Notes: generated from the sequence alone by a model not told the origin. A stretch of DNA of 10,089 bases from Treponema sp. (GCA_031264395.1 JAISEB010000199.1:1-10089), one strand, 5' to 3'. Counted from the stretch's first letter, positions 1 through 7,341 are shown. Program-made: numbers and translations.

Positions 1-294
1 TGCGCTTCCCTTGCCGGCCGCGCCGTTTCCCGGCGCGATACGCTCCTCGCGGTCCTCGGCGAATTTTCCCGGGTAAAACGCGCCGCCGCCGATCCTGGGG
101 AAATCCGGGATCTGTGGAATTACCACGCCGAAGGAATAGGCCGCCATGCCGTTTTTGCGGGCAAGGGAAAATCCCAGGACATACTGGCGCGGGGGATCTT
201 TTTGGGCATCGATTATTCATTCAGATGCATGATACGGACCGGCGAAGAAATAGCGGGATTCCTGCCCGCTCAGGGTTCGCTTGTTTTTTATTAG
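1..294 (+). CDS. birA: Biotin-protein ligase (BirA), C-terminal part, cut by window start
   Basis: Frame 1 is open from the first base to a TAG at 292-294 and encodes 97 residues with no start, so this is the 3' end of a longer gene. The visible part looks like the end of a BirA/LplA-type catalytic domain (a segment reading RRDTLLAVLGEF, where ligases have their last helix). It is followed by the small SH3-like C-terminal domain: ARGIFLGIDYSFRCMIRT, then a short strand and GSLVFY at the end. The family joins biotin to a lysine of biotin carboxyl carrier proteins via biotinyl-AMP in the cytoplasm. The adjacent bioY-bioM-bioN genes strongly support this call. Whether the missing N-terminus carries a DNA-binding repressor domain cannot be seen. 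The match rests on motif recognition and context, since the catalytic GRGRxG motif lies outside the window. Confidence 0.72.
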   Translation, partial: CASLAGRAVSRRDTLLAVLGEFSRVKRAAADPGEIRDLWNYHAEGIGRHAVFAGKGKSQDILARGIFLGIDYSFRCMIRTGEEIAGFLPAQGSLVFY

Positions 295-312
295 GGCGCG
301 TGTTTCGCGCCC
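294..312 (+). repeat. Perfect GC-rich hairpin between birA and bioY
   Basis: A perfect 7-base inverted repeat, GGGCGCG at 294-300 and CGCGCCC at 306-312, encloses the 5-base loop TGTTT. It begins on the last base of the birA stop codon and ends 15 bases before the bioY Shine-Dalgarno. No T-run follows it, so it is not a standard intrinsic terminator read in the gene direction. It may be an RNA-stabilising or attenuating stem, or a protein-binding palindrome. It is the only notable structure in the only real intergenic gap of the long operon (295-337). Confidence 0.5.
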
Positions 313-327
313 GTACACCGCGTCAAC

Positions 328-333
328 GGGAGA
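328..333 (+). promoter_or_regulatory. Shine-Dalgarno of bioY
   Basis: GGGAGA ends four bases before the ATG at 338. This fixes that ATG as the bioY start over the in-frame TTG at 281, which lies inside birA and has no comparable site. Confidence 0.6.
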
Positions 334-337
334 TTGT

Positions 338-919
338 ATGACTGAAAAATACAGGACCGTAAAAAAGAAGGCCGTACTGCGCCTTTCGTTCACGGCCCTG
401 TTCGCCGCCCTTATCGCATCGGGAGCCTTTATCGCCTTTCCGCCCTTCCCCTACTCGCCCGTGCCTGTTGTCCTGCAGAACTTCTTCGTCCTGCTTTCGG
501 GGCTCGCGCTGGGGCCTGTTCAGGGCTCCGCGGCGGTTATCCTGTACCTCGCGGCCGGGACGCTGGGAGCGCCGGTATTCGCCGGAGGCTCGGGGGGCAT
601 TGTCCGCCTCGCGGGCCCCACGGGGGGCTTTCTCTTCGGCTACCTCCTTTCGGCCTTTACCGCGGGAATTACCGCCGGAACCCCCAGGGCCGGGAAAAAG
701 ACCCCTCCCTGGCGCGTTGCCGCCGCGGTTTTCCTGGGGCTCCTTGCCGCGTATATACCGGGCGTGGCAAGGCTCAAATTCGCCCTGGGCGGCCCCTGGA
801 CGGACGCGCTGCTTGCGGGCTTTGTTCCCTTTATTCCCGGCGACATTATCAAAGGGATCATGGCGGCGCTTGTCGCTCCCCGCCTCAGGCGCGCCGCCGC
901 CCGGTACCTTGACGCCTGA
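338..919 (+). CDS. bioY: BioY, biotin-binding S-component of an ECF transporter
   Basis: This 193-residue inner-membrane protein has the usual BioY length and about six hydrophobic segments. The family binds biotin with high affinity and delivers it through an ECF (energy-coupling factor) complex. Visible signatures are an N-terminal helix with SFTALFAALIASGAFIA (17-33), the segment SPVPVVLQNFFVLLSGLALG (40-59), the glycine-rich hallmark GAPVFAGGSGGIVRLAGPTGGFLFGY (77-102), and FIPGDIIKG (165-173), whose Asp and Lys are conserved near the ligand site in this family. The ATG at 338 has a good Shine-Dalgarno. The gene lies 43 bases after birA and overlaps the next gene by 11 bases. Having its own ATPase and T-protein next door makes it a dedicated (group I, BioMNY-type) system. 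Recognition is strong. Confidence 0.96.
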   Translation: MTEKYRTVKKKAVLRLSFTALFAALIASGAFIAFPPFPYSPVPVVLQNFFVLLSGLALGPVQGSAAVILYLAAGTLGAPVFAGGSGGIVRLAGPTGGFLFGYLLSAFTAGITAGTPRAGKKTPPWRVAAAVFLGLLAAYIPGVARLKFALGGPWTDALLAGFVPFIPGDIIKGIMAALVAPRLRRAAARYLDA

Positions 920-1676
920 AGCGGCCCCCGTTTTCCGGGTACGGGGCCTTTCGCAGGTGTTCAAGACAGGCGGGGGGAAGGCGGCTCTTGAGAACGTTAA
1001 CCTGGACATAACGGAAGGTGAATGCCTCCTCCTCGCGGGCTCAAACGGTTCGGGAAAGACCCTGCTCATGCGCTGCCTCGCGGGGCTTCTTTCCCCAAGT
1101 TCCGGGGACATCTTCTACCGTGGCGTTCCCCTTTCCCTTGTAAAGGATCTTCACCGGAGGGTGGGGCTTGTCTTTCAGGACCCCGATTCGCAGATAGTCG
1201 GGGAAACCGTCGAGGAAGACATTGCCTTTGGGCCGGGTAACCTGGGCCTTTCAAAATCCGCCGTCCGCGAAAAGACAGAATCGGCCGTCGCGGCCTTCGG
1301 TCTTGAGGATAAACGGGACCTTTCTCCCCGCCTGCTTTCGGGAGGCGAAAAACGCCGCCTCGCCGCGGCGGGAATCGCCGCCATGGGCTGTGAAACGGTG
1401 ATAATGGACGAACCTTTCGCCAACCTCGATTATCCCGGGGTGCTTTCCGTCCTTTCCGTCATACAGAGTATGAAGGATCAGGGAAAGACCGTCGTGATCC
1501 TTACGCATGAGCTTGAAAAGGTTCTTGCCCTTGCCGGAAGGCTCGTGATACTGCACCGGGGAACGGTACGGGACGACGGGGAACCGGAGGCGGTGCTCGA
1601 CAGGCTGCGGGACGAATGGGGAGTGCGGGACCCCAGGCAGACCTATGTACGGGCAAAGGACTGTTCATGGCTTTGA
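909..1676 (+). CDS. bioM: ECF transporter ATPase (BioM / EcfA type)
   Basis: This cytoplasmic ABC ATPase (255 residues) powers the biotin ECF transporter. All nucleotide-binding motifs are present: Walker A GSNGSGKT (44-51), Q-loop Gln90 in VFQDPDSQ, signature LSGGEKR (143-149), Walker B VIMDEP (164-169, catalytic Glu168) and switch His200. The Q-loop sequence followed by VEEDIAFGPGNLGL is typical of the EcfA/CbiO branch. The start is uncertain. I choose TTG at 909, which overlaps bioY by 11 bases and gives the normal short lead before the first strand (VFRVRGLSQVF). A GTG at 957 would remove that strand, and longer upstream starts would only read bioY in the wrong frame. No clear Shine-Dalgarno precedes TTG 909, so coupling to bioY translation is likely. 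It overlaps the next gene by 10 bases. Confidence 0.93.
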   Translation: MTPEAAPVFRVRGLSQVFKTGGGKAALENVNLDITEGECLLLAGSNGSGKTLLMRCLAGLLSPSSGDIFYRGVPLSLVKDLHRRVGLVFQDPDSQIVGETVEEDIAFGPGNLGLSKSAVREKTESAVAAFGLEDKRDLSPRLLSGGEKRRLAAAGIAAMGCETVIMDEPFANLDYPGVLSVLSVIQSMKDQGKTVVILTHELEKVLALAGRLVILHRGTVRDDGEPEAVLDRLRDEWGVRDPRQTYVRAKDCSWL

Positions 1677-2299
1677 CGGCGCGGGGCGCGCGGCGCGCGG
1701 CTCCTCCCTTCAGGGAACTTCCCTTTTCCTATACTAAAGGCAATTCCCCTCTTCACAGGTGCCCCGCCGTGTGGAAACTCCTTGCCCTCCTTGTCATTTC
1801 CACGCTGGCTTTTTCATCGGTTCGGGGGCTTCTGATCTCCGCCTTCCTCCTTGTTCCCGCCGCGTGCTCCGCCCGCGTTTCCCCCAAAAGACTGTTCAGG
1901 GGCTTTCGCCCCCTCTTTTTTCTGGCGTTCTTTCTGGTTCTGTACAAATCGGTGAGCCCTGCGGGGTTCAGTTTGCCGGGCTTCCTTGAAGGGCTCAGGC
2001 AGGGACTCTTTATCCCGGTCTCGTTTGCCGCCGCGTCCCTTGTATTTTCGGTTACCAGCATGAGCGCCGTCCGCGCGTCGCTGGGAAGGGGCCGGGCGGG
2101 ACTGGGCGCGGGCCTCATGCTCGGTTTCATCCCCCGTTTTTTCGCCGTCTGGGAAGAAGCCGGATGCGCGTGGAAAGCCAGGGGCGGCAAAAACGGGCCG
2201 GCCCGCATCCTCTTTCTTGTCCCCCTTGCCGTTGAAAAAATGATGGAAAAAGCCTCGGAAACGGCGGAGGCGCTTGAAGCGCGGGGATTCTCCCTGTAA
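1667..2299 (+). CDS. bioN: ECF transporter transmembrane coupling protein (BioN / EcfT type)
   Basis: This 210-residue inner-membrane T-component links the ATPase to BioY. It has hydrophobic segments near residues 36-65, 83-95 and 113-130, then a cytoplasmic C-terminal part with two Ala-Arg-Gly motifs (171-173 in WKARGG and 205-207 in LEARGF). These are the hallmark coupling-helix motifs of the EcfT/CbiQ family that dock into the ATPase grooves. The segment LMLGFIPRFF before the first motif also fits the family. The ATG at 1667 is chosen because AAAGGA (1655-1660) lies six bases upstream and because the earlier in-frame ATG at 1616 would sit deep inside bioM. It is somewhat shorter than many EcfT proteins. 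The role in biotin uptake is inferred from its place directly after bioY-bioM. Confidence 0.92.
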   Translation: MALTARGARRAAPPFRELPFSYTKGNSPLHRCPAVWKLLALLVISTLAFSSVRGLLISAFLLVPAACSARVSPKRLFRGFRPLFFLAFFLVLYKSVSPAGFSLPGFLEGLRQGLFIPVSFAAASLVFSVTSMSAVRASLGRGRAGLGAGLMLGFIPRFFAVWEEAGCAWKARGGKNGPARILFLVPLAVEKMMEKASETAEALEARGFSL

Positions 2300-2309
2300 A
2301 ATTGCGGAA

Positions 2310-4910
2310 GTGTATAAAAGTTCCAGAGAGATCTTCCGCAAAAAAATATACGCCGCCTGCATTTGCGTGTTCGCGGCCTTTTCCCTCCATGCCCGCGACA
2401 TACGTGTTACCGTAGAAGACGCGGAGCTGGGCCTTCCCCTGGAAGGCGCGGTGATACGTTTATGGGACGGTTCCGAGTACACCTGCGACGAGGAGGGAAC
2501 GGCGTCTTTTTCCGTTCCCGACGGCAGATCCGTCGTAATCGGGGCCGCCTACCCCGGCTATGAAAACGGGAGGCTTGCCGTTGTCCCCGAAAAGGACGCC
2601 TACACATTGGGGCTCAGCCTGAGCGGGATCATGGAAAGCCGGGAGCTTGTCATAGAGGCGCGCGGTCCCGGCTCCAACGGAACGGAAACGGGCCGGGGCA
2701 TAACGGTTTCCGAACGGGAAATCGCCATGACGGGGGAAATCGGGCTTGTGGAAGACGTGATGACTTCCATCAAGCTCCTGCCCGGCGTGGGGTACGCGGG
2801 CATTTTTAACGCCATGCCCAGCATACGCGGGGGAGATCCCGGCGACATGACGGCCTCCCTTGACGGTTTTTACATAGAAAACCCCTACTACTGGGGAGGG
2901 GGCTTTTCCATCTTCGATCCCCGCACGGTGGAAAGCGCCAAGCTTTCCCACGGGGTCTTTTCCGCCCGCTACGGGCACACCATTTCGGGGCTTCTGGAAG
3001 TGACCTCAAAAAAGCCCTCTTCCGCCGAAACCGAATTTGAACTCGGCCTTTCCACCAGCGCCGCGAACGCCAGCCTTTCCCTTCCCATCGCGGGAAGGGG
3101 GGGGATCATGTTCACGGGGCGGGTCACCTACTACGATCCCTTTGTCTGGGCGGCGAAAAAATTATCCGGCTCTGTTCCGGCGATTGACGCCGTTAACTAC
3201 GTCAAAACGGCGCCGTATATACGAAGCGGCTCCGTTACGGGGAACTACCGCCTTTCGGGGGACCTTGAGCTTTCGTTCTCCGGCTTCTGGGGCAGCGACG
3301 GCGTCGGGGTGGCCCGTGAAGACAGCCCGGACATATTCAGAAGAAGAGACATCCGCTTTACCTGGGGCAACCATCAGGGCTTTGCCACGGGGGCCCTTTC
3401 CTGGAACCCCCGCGGCGACATGCTCGTCAAGGCGTCCGCCGGCGCGGGATACCGCCAGTCGAAGTTTGATACGGTTATACAGTACGACGTTTCCATGCCG
3501 GACGCCGTTCCCTCCGGTTTCCGCCTTTTTGACGAGGACAGGGCGCTGCAGGTAACAAAGGCCGCCAATGTTCAGGGGCGCGTCGACTACGACTGGGACC
3601 TTGGAAAGGGCTTCCTCTTTGCCTCGGGAATACAGGAGCTTTATTCCCGCTGGGCCGTCTCGGGCGATTACCACACGCGGCTTGAAATGACGGAGGGAAG
3701 ATACCGGGAAGAATATTTCCTCCTGCATCAGTCATACCCCGTCCTTCCGGTTTCCTCCGGTTCGATGATCAACTACCCCCTGTCCTACTCGCTTGCTACC
3801 GCCAACAACGCCTTTGCCGGTTCCGCCTATACCCTGCTTGAATACGGGACTCCCGGTTTCCGCTTCGGCCCCGATCCCCGCTTCCGCGCGGAACTGGGCC
3901 TCCGAATGGATCATCTGTACATTAAAGGGGCGGATTTTTCGATAAACACCGTTCCAACCGCAAACCCCCGGCTTAACCTTGATCTGGGCGTGCTTGAGAA
4001 CAAGGGCCCCGTTAAAGCCCTGAGCGTGAACGCGGGAACGGGGCTTTTTTCATCGGTGATTGACGCCATATCGTTTCTTGAAAAAAGGTACGGCATTGAC
4101 GATTACGAACTCAAGCCCGCCCGTTCCTGGACTTCCGTGGCGGGGACAAAGGTTGAATTTCCGTGGGACCTGAGCCTTAATCTGGAGGGCTACTACAAGT
4201 ACGTGTTCAACAGGGCCTATATTCCCATACACACAAGGCCGGGCATGGGAGCCGAAGACATACAGGCGTTCTTTGACGGCGTGGGAAGAGTCTGGGGCAT
4301 CGATCTTATGCTTCAAAAACTCCAGTCCCGTTATCTTGACGGGTGGATCTCGTATTCCTTCAGCTACGCCCGCTACCGCGATCCCCAGGGAATAGACACG
4401 GGGCTTTCCGCCGGAAACGGCGGCATCGCCGCGGGCGGGGCGGGAACCCGGGGCGGCGGCTGGTACTTTCCGTCATACCACCGTTTTCACTACCTTAATC
4501 TGGTGCTTAACCTGCGGCCCCTGCGCCGGCTTAACCTTTCAATGCGCCTTGGCGTCGCCAGCGGCGTGCTGCTTCCCGTTATCGAAAAGAACATAGAACC
4601 CCGGAGGGTCCTTCTTCTTGACAGCGGGGGGATCATCACAAAGTACTACCGGACGACGCGCCTTGACGACGGCAGCCGCATGGGCGTTTCCGTTCCTCTG
4701 GATCTTAAATTGTCCGTTTACGGCTTCAACGTAAAGGGAAAGGTACAGTCCGAAGCGTACATAGCCGTGGAAAACGCCCTTGTCCTCTTCTACAGCGCCA
4801 AAGGGAACCCAACCTTTAACCCCTACACGGGGGAAGTTACCGAGGGGCTCGCCTCTTCCTATGAACTTCCCATCCCTATGATCTCCGTGGGGTTCAGGTG
4901 GAGCTATTGA
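2310..4910 (+). CDS. TonB-dependent outer-membrane receptor with carboxypeptidase-like N-terminal domain
   Basis: This large (866-residue) outer-membrane transporter is of the TonB-dependent class. Domains in order: signal peptide (1-28, basic n-region REIFRKK, hydrophobic core, cleavage after SLHA); a beta-sandwich of the carboxypeptidase-regulatory type (about 29-105, with PLEGAVIRLWDG and GTASFSVPDG); a TonB-box-like stretch RELVIEA (111-117); a plug domain (about 130-240, with SIRGGDPGDMTASLDGFYIENPYYWGGG and GVFSARYGHTISGLLEVTSK); then a long beta-barrel with alternating aromatic strands, ending in SVGFRWSY with the C-terminal aromatic expected of outer-membrane barrels. The start is ambiguous. 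GTG 2310 gives an ordinary signal peptide and begins 10 bases after bioN. TTG 2274 has GGAGG just upstream but adds 12 residues and overlaps bioN. The ligand is unknown, and the position inside a biotin-transport operon suggests biotin or a conjugate. Receptors of this shape also import glycans, metals or cobalamin. Confidence 0.93.
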   Translation: MYKSSREIFRKKIYAACICVFAAFSLHARDIRVTVEDAELGLPLEGAVIRLWDGSEYTCDEEGTASFSVPDGRSVVIGAAYPGYENGRLAVVPEKDAYTLGLSLSGIMESRELVIEARGPGSNGTETGRGITVSEREIAMTGEIGLVEDVMTSIKLLPGVGYAGIFNAMPSIRGGDPGDMTASLDGFYIENPYYWGGGFSIFDPRTVESAKLSHGVFSARYGHTISGLLEVTSKKPSSAETEFELGLSTSAANASLSLPIAGRGGIMFTGRVTYYDPFVWAAKKLSGSVPAIDAVNYVKTAPYIRSGSVTGNYRLSGDLELSFSGFWGSDGVGVAREDSPDIFRRRDIRFTWGNHQGFATGALSWNPRGDMLVKASAGAGYRQSKFDTVIQYDVSMPDAVPSGFRLFDEDRALQVTKAANVQGRVDYDWDLGKGFLFASGIQELYSRWAVSGDYHTRLEMTEGRYREEYFLLHQSYPVLPVSSGSMINYPLSYSLATANNAFAGSAYTLLEYGTPGFRFGPDPRFRAELGLRMDHLYIKGADFSINTVPTANPRLNLDLGVLENKGPVKALSVNAGTGLFSSVIDAISFLEKRYGIDDYELKPARSWTSVAGTKVEFPWDLSLNLEGYYKYVFNRAYIPIHTRPGMGAEDIQAFFDGVGRVWGIDLMLQKLQSRYLDGWISYSFSYARYRDPQGIDTGLSAGNGGIAAGGAGTRGGGWYFPSYHRFHYLNLVLNLRPLRRLNLSMRLGVASGVLLPVIEKNIEPRRVLLLDSGGIITKYYRTTRLDDGSRMGVSVPLDLKLSVYGFNVKGKVQSEAYIAVENALVLFYSAKGNPTFNPYTGEVTEGLASSYELPIPMISVGFRWSY
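4896..4903 (+). promoter_or_regulatory. Shine-Dalgarno that sets the start of the lipoprotein gene
   Basis: AGGTGGAG lies six bases before ATG 4910, whose first base is the last base of the receptor's TGA stop (TGATG arrangement). This supports ATG 4910 over the in-frame GTG at 4898, which falls inside the ribosome-binding site itself. Confidence 0.6.
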
Positions 4911-5827
4911 TGAAGGGCACACGCGGGGCGCGGGAAAATCCGGCCGTTTTTTTCACGGGGCCGGGGGGTCTTTCCGCGCCCGCCCGTATCATCCTCCTCG
5001 CGCTCCTGCCCACGCTCGCGGGCTTCTTTCTGGGCTGCGCCGCGCTGGCGGAGGCGGGAGGCAGGGCGGCGGACGGGCTGGCCTTCGCGGAAAAAACCAC
5101 GGCGCTCTACGAAAGCGGGGACGGAACACGCCTCCGCGAGACGGCAGATAAAAACGGGGAAAGGTTCTTTCTTGTTACCATGAAAAAATACCCGGCGGCG
5201 GCCTTCCGGGCCATACGGGACGGCGAAGGGGAAAACTGCCGCTTCACCGCCCTTGAGTACCTTGGGGGAAGCTATTCGGGCTGGAACGAATTTACCCTTG
5301 AACTTGCGGGTCAGGGCCGTTTTGTAAAGGACGGCTCAGGCGGCGTGCTGTCCCTGGAGGGGCCCCTTGAGGCGGTGCGGATCACGGAGGGGAAGATACG
5401 GCGGAACGGGGAACACGTCACCGGGGACAGCGCGCTTGCCGGTCTTGCCAACAGGCGGGAACGTGTCGCGGCCCTTGCCGCATGGATGCGGAAAGAGGCC
5501 GCCGAGCGGCGTATCCCCCTTTCCTTTCCCGGCGGGGAAGCCTTCCAGCGGTACTGGAAGCCCCTTCTCCTCCCGGAACTCACCGCCAGACGGAAACGCC
5601 CCGCCGCGTGGAACGCCAGCGGGGCCGTCTGGACATGGGCGGAGGACGTGCGCTGGAACACGTCGTACACCGCCCTTCTTTTCCCCGAAGAACTCAGGAT
5701 ACTCCGCGACTCGGGGGCCCTTCTGCGGGACTGGGAAGAGGCACTTGAATGGATACGCGTTGAATACGAGTGGGACATCATCACCGGGCGTCTTTCGGCC
5801 GGAATAGCCATGAAAAGGATACGGTAA
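4910..5827 (+). CDS. Putative lipoprotein of unknown function in the Ton operon
   Basis: I do not recognise this 305-residue protein. An unusually long, partly basic N-terminus (1-26) precedes a hydrophobic stretch (27-41) ending in FFLGC. Cys43 would be the lipidated residue, with L-G before it fitting a lipobox, so a membrane-anchored, periplasm-facing lipoprotein is likely. An uncleaved membrane anchor is the alternative. The rest is soluble. It begins with an alpha-helical lead (GGRAADGLAFAEKTTALYESG), continues through a mixed middle part with ALEYLGGSYSGWNEFTLEL, and ends in a tryptophan-rich half (AAWNASGAVWTWAEDVRWN, then DWEEALEWIRVEYEWDI near the end). The gene shares one base with the receptor gene and lies one base before exbB, so it is firmly inside the operon and could serve the receptor or motor as an accessory factor. 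That role is inference from position only. Confidence 0.75.
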   Translation: MKGTRGARENPAVFFTGPGGLSAPARIILLALLPTLAGFFLGCAALAEAGGRAADGLAFAEKTTALYESGDGTRLRETADKNGERFFLVTMKKYPAAAFRAIRDGEGENCRFTALEYLGGSYSGWNEFTLELAGQGRFVKDGSGGVLSLEGPLEAVRITEGKIRRNGEHVTGDSALAGLANRRERVAALAAWMRKEAAERRIPLSFPGGEAFQRYWKPLLLPELTARRKRPAAWNASGAVWTWAEDVRWNTSYTALLFPEELRILRDSGALLRDWEEALEWIRVEYEWDIITGRLSAGIAMKRIR

Positions 5828-5828
5828 A

Positions 5829-6536
5829 ATGAACGAAGAAACGGTTTCTTTTTCCCTGCTGGAGCTCTTCAGGCTGGGGGGGATCTTCATGTGGCCCCTG
5901 CTGTTCTTTTCCGTCGCGGTCATTACCATAGTTCTGGAACGTTCCGTGTACTTCATGTACCACAGCCTCCGCCTTGAGGATCTCGCGGAAAAAACGGCGG
6001 ACTGTCTGCGGAAAGGGGAAGCCCCGCTTGCCGTCTCTTATCTCGGCTCCCTCGTAAAGCGCCGTATCGGGGCCCGCATCCTCCTTGCGCTGGCGCGGCG
6101 CGTACCGCCCGAGGTAAAGATCCTCTCGGAATACCGCATCGAAAGGGCCGTTGAAACCGAGGCCTCGGACTGCGTCAATTCCATGGAAAGGGGCCTTAAC
6201 TTCCTTACGGCGCTGGGCTCCCTTTCGCCCCTTACCGGCTTTCTGGGAACCGTTTCCGGCATGATAGGGGCCTTCCGCTCCATAGCAGAGGCGACGGAGG
6301 TAAACGCCCAGATCGTGGCAAACGGCATCTATGAGGCGCTCATTACCACGGTCTTCGGCCTTATCATCGCCATCATCGCCATGGCGGCCCATTCGGTCTT
6401 CGTCCACATCGTGGACAACTTTACTTCGCGCGCCGAAAAGATCTCCTCGGATCTCATCGCCCTTGTCATGGACACGTCGGCGGGCGGGCATGAGGGCAAG
6501 AGCGCGGACGGGCCGGCCGGAGAAGACAGGCCGTGA
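5829..6536 (+). CDS. exbB: ExbB/TolQ-family proton-channel protein of the Ton motor
   Basis: This 235-residue inner-membrane protein of the MotA/TolQ/ExbB family forms, with ExbD, the proton-driven motor that energises TonB. It has three hydrophobic segments in the usual layout: one near the N-terminus (about 15-36, followed by LERSVYFM), a large cytoplasmic loop (about 40-121), and two close helices (about 122-146 and 162-190). The diagnostic motifs are LTGFLGTVSGMIGAF (135-149) and NGIYEALITTVFGLIIAIIA (165-184). Thr141 and Thr173/174 fall where the channel-lining threonines of ExbB lie. The ATG at 5829 is one base after the lipoprotein stop, with AAGGA (5815-5819) upstream. The end overlaps the first exbD by four bases (GTGA). 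TolQ is an alternative name, but the neighbouring receptor and TonB favour ExbB. Confidence 0.94.
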   Translation: MNEETVSFSLLELFRLGGIFMWPLLFFSVAVITIVLERSVYFMYHSLRLEDLAEKTADCLRKGEAPLAVSYLGSLVKRRIGARILLALARRVPPEVKILSEYRIERAVETEASDCVNSMERGLNFLTALGSLSPLTGFLGTVSGMIGAFRSIAEATEVNAQIVANGIYEALITTVFGLIIAIIAMAAHSVFVHIVDNFTSRAEKISSDLIALVMDTSAGGHEGKSADGPAGEDRP

Positions 6537-6937
6537 ATGTGCGGAGGACAAAAAGGCGGGCCTTGAGCGAATCAAGCGCCGCAAGCGACATGGCCTTCCT
6601 CCTTATCATCTACTTTATCGTGATAGCGGGCTTCAACGTGAACAGGGGTTTCCTCATGAACCTTCCGGCGAAAGATTCCGTGCGGCTCATACGGCACGAC
6701 GATCTGCTCCGCTTTGAGCTTGACGGCGAAGGGAACATCCTTTATGGCGGACAGAAGCGGGACGCGGCCTTTGCCGGGGGGGAAATACGAAGGGCGGCCG
6801 GGGCCAATCCGAATCTTGCCGTGCTCCTTTCCGTGGACCCCCGTTCCCCCTGGCAGGGCGTAGTCTCCTTTGTGGAACTGGCCCAGGATCTCAAGGTAGA
6901 TTCGTTTTCCTTTGTAATGAAGAAGGAAAGCCCGTGA
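6533..6937 (+). CDS. exbD: ExbD/TolR-family protein, first copy
   Basis: This 134-residue inner-membrane protein has a single N-terminal helix and a periplasmic domain, the standard ExbD layout and length. After a basic tail (NVRRTKRR), the segment ASDMAFLLIIYFIVIAGF (17-34) carries Asp19 at the start of the helix, the proton-carrying residue of the family. The periplasmic part ends in a region reading SPWQGVVSFVELAQDLKVDSFSFVMK, similar to the end of the next protein. The GTG at 6533 overlaps the exbB stop as GTGA. A second GTG two codons later (6539) is also possible. It is diverged from the second copy (for example SESSAASD where that one has NSMSD), so the pair is not a recent duplication. 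Confidence 0.88.
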   Translation: MNVRRTKRRALSESSAASDMAFLLIIYFIVIAGFNVNRGFLMNLPAKDSVRLIRHDDLLRFELDGEGNILYGGQKRDAAFAGGEIRRAAGANPNLAVLLSVDPRSPWQGVVSFVELAQDLKVDSFSFVMKKESP

Positions 6938-7341
6938 GACTGCGAAAGCGGAAAAGGAAAGAGTTTTTCATCCCCCTTAACTCGATGTCGGATGTGGCGT
7001 TCCTCCTTTTGATCTTCATCATGCTGGTCGCGCTGATAAACTACAGGAAGGAAGTGAAGATAGAATACCCCGAGGCGCAAAGGGCGCTGCGGACCAGCGC
7101 CGAAAAAAACCTCGAAATATGGATAGACAGGGACGGCGGAACCTGGCTTGACGGCGTTCCGGCCGTTAAGAGGGACATAGAAGACAAGATCGCCGATCTG
7201 TACCGCACCGCTCCGGATACCCGCGTTCACATTATCGCCGACAGGAACACGCCCTACGAAAAGGTGGCGGCCGTTCTTGAAATACTGCAGATCCTCCAGT
7301 ACCGCGTGGTGAGTTTTGTGGTAAAAGATGAAGAACCATAA
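6934..7341 (+). CDS. exbD: ExbD/TolR-family protein, second copy
   Basis: This 135-residue inner-membrane motor protein is closer to typical ExbD than the copy before it. It has a strongly basic lead (RLRKRKRK), then IPLNSMSDVAFLLLIFIMLVAL with Asp20 as the conserved membrane aspartate. The periplasmic domain contains LEIWIDRDGGTWLDG, a common ExbD/TolR feature, and DTRVHIIADRNTPYEKVAAVLEILQ near the end. The GTG at 6934 overlaps the previous stop as GTGA and has AAGGA (6923-6927) six bases upstream. The gene end overlaps tonB by 14 bases. Having two ExbD proteins beside one ExbB is seen in several Ton loci and suggests a mixed ExbD pair in the motor. Confidence 0.93.
   Translation: MRLRKRKRKEFFIPLNSMSDVAFLLLIFIMLVALINYRKEVKIEYPEAQRALRTSAEKNLEIWIDRDGGTWLDGVPAVKRDIEDKIADLYRTAPDTRVHIIADRNTPYEKVAAVLEILQILQYRVVSFVVKDEEP

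Noticed and set aside
295..337. Biotin-type riboswitch or BirA operator upstream of bioY
   Set aside because: The gap is only 43 bases and apart from the short stem shows no long palindrome of the known BirA or BioR operator type, and I know of no biotin riboswitch to match.
468..908. N-terminal extension of bioM by about 147 codons
   Set aside because: It reads the bioY sequence in another frame, and the ATPase fold begins only after 909.
323..1111. Long open frame on the - strand opposite bioY and bioM
   Set aside because: The protein is Arg/Gly/Pro-rich without domains, and both opposite-strand genes are firmly recognised. It is a shadow frame of GC-rich coding DNA.
1814..2482. 222-residue open frame on the - strand opposite bioN and the receptor start
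   Set aside because: It has basic, low-complexity composition, no domains and overlaps two well-supported genes.
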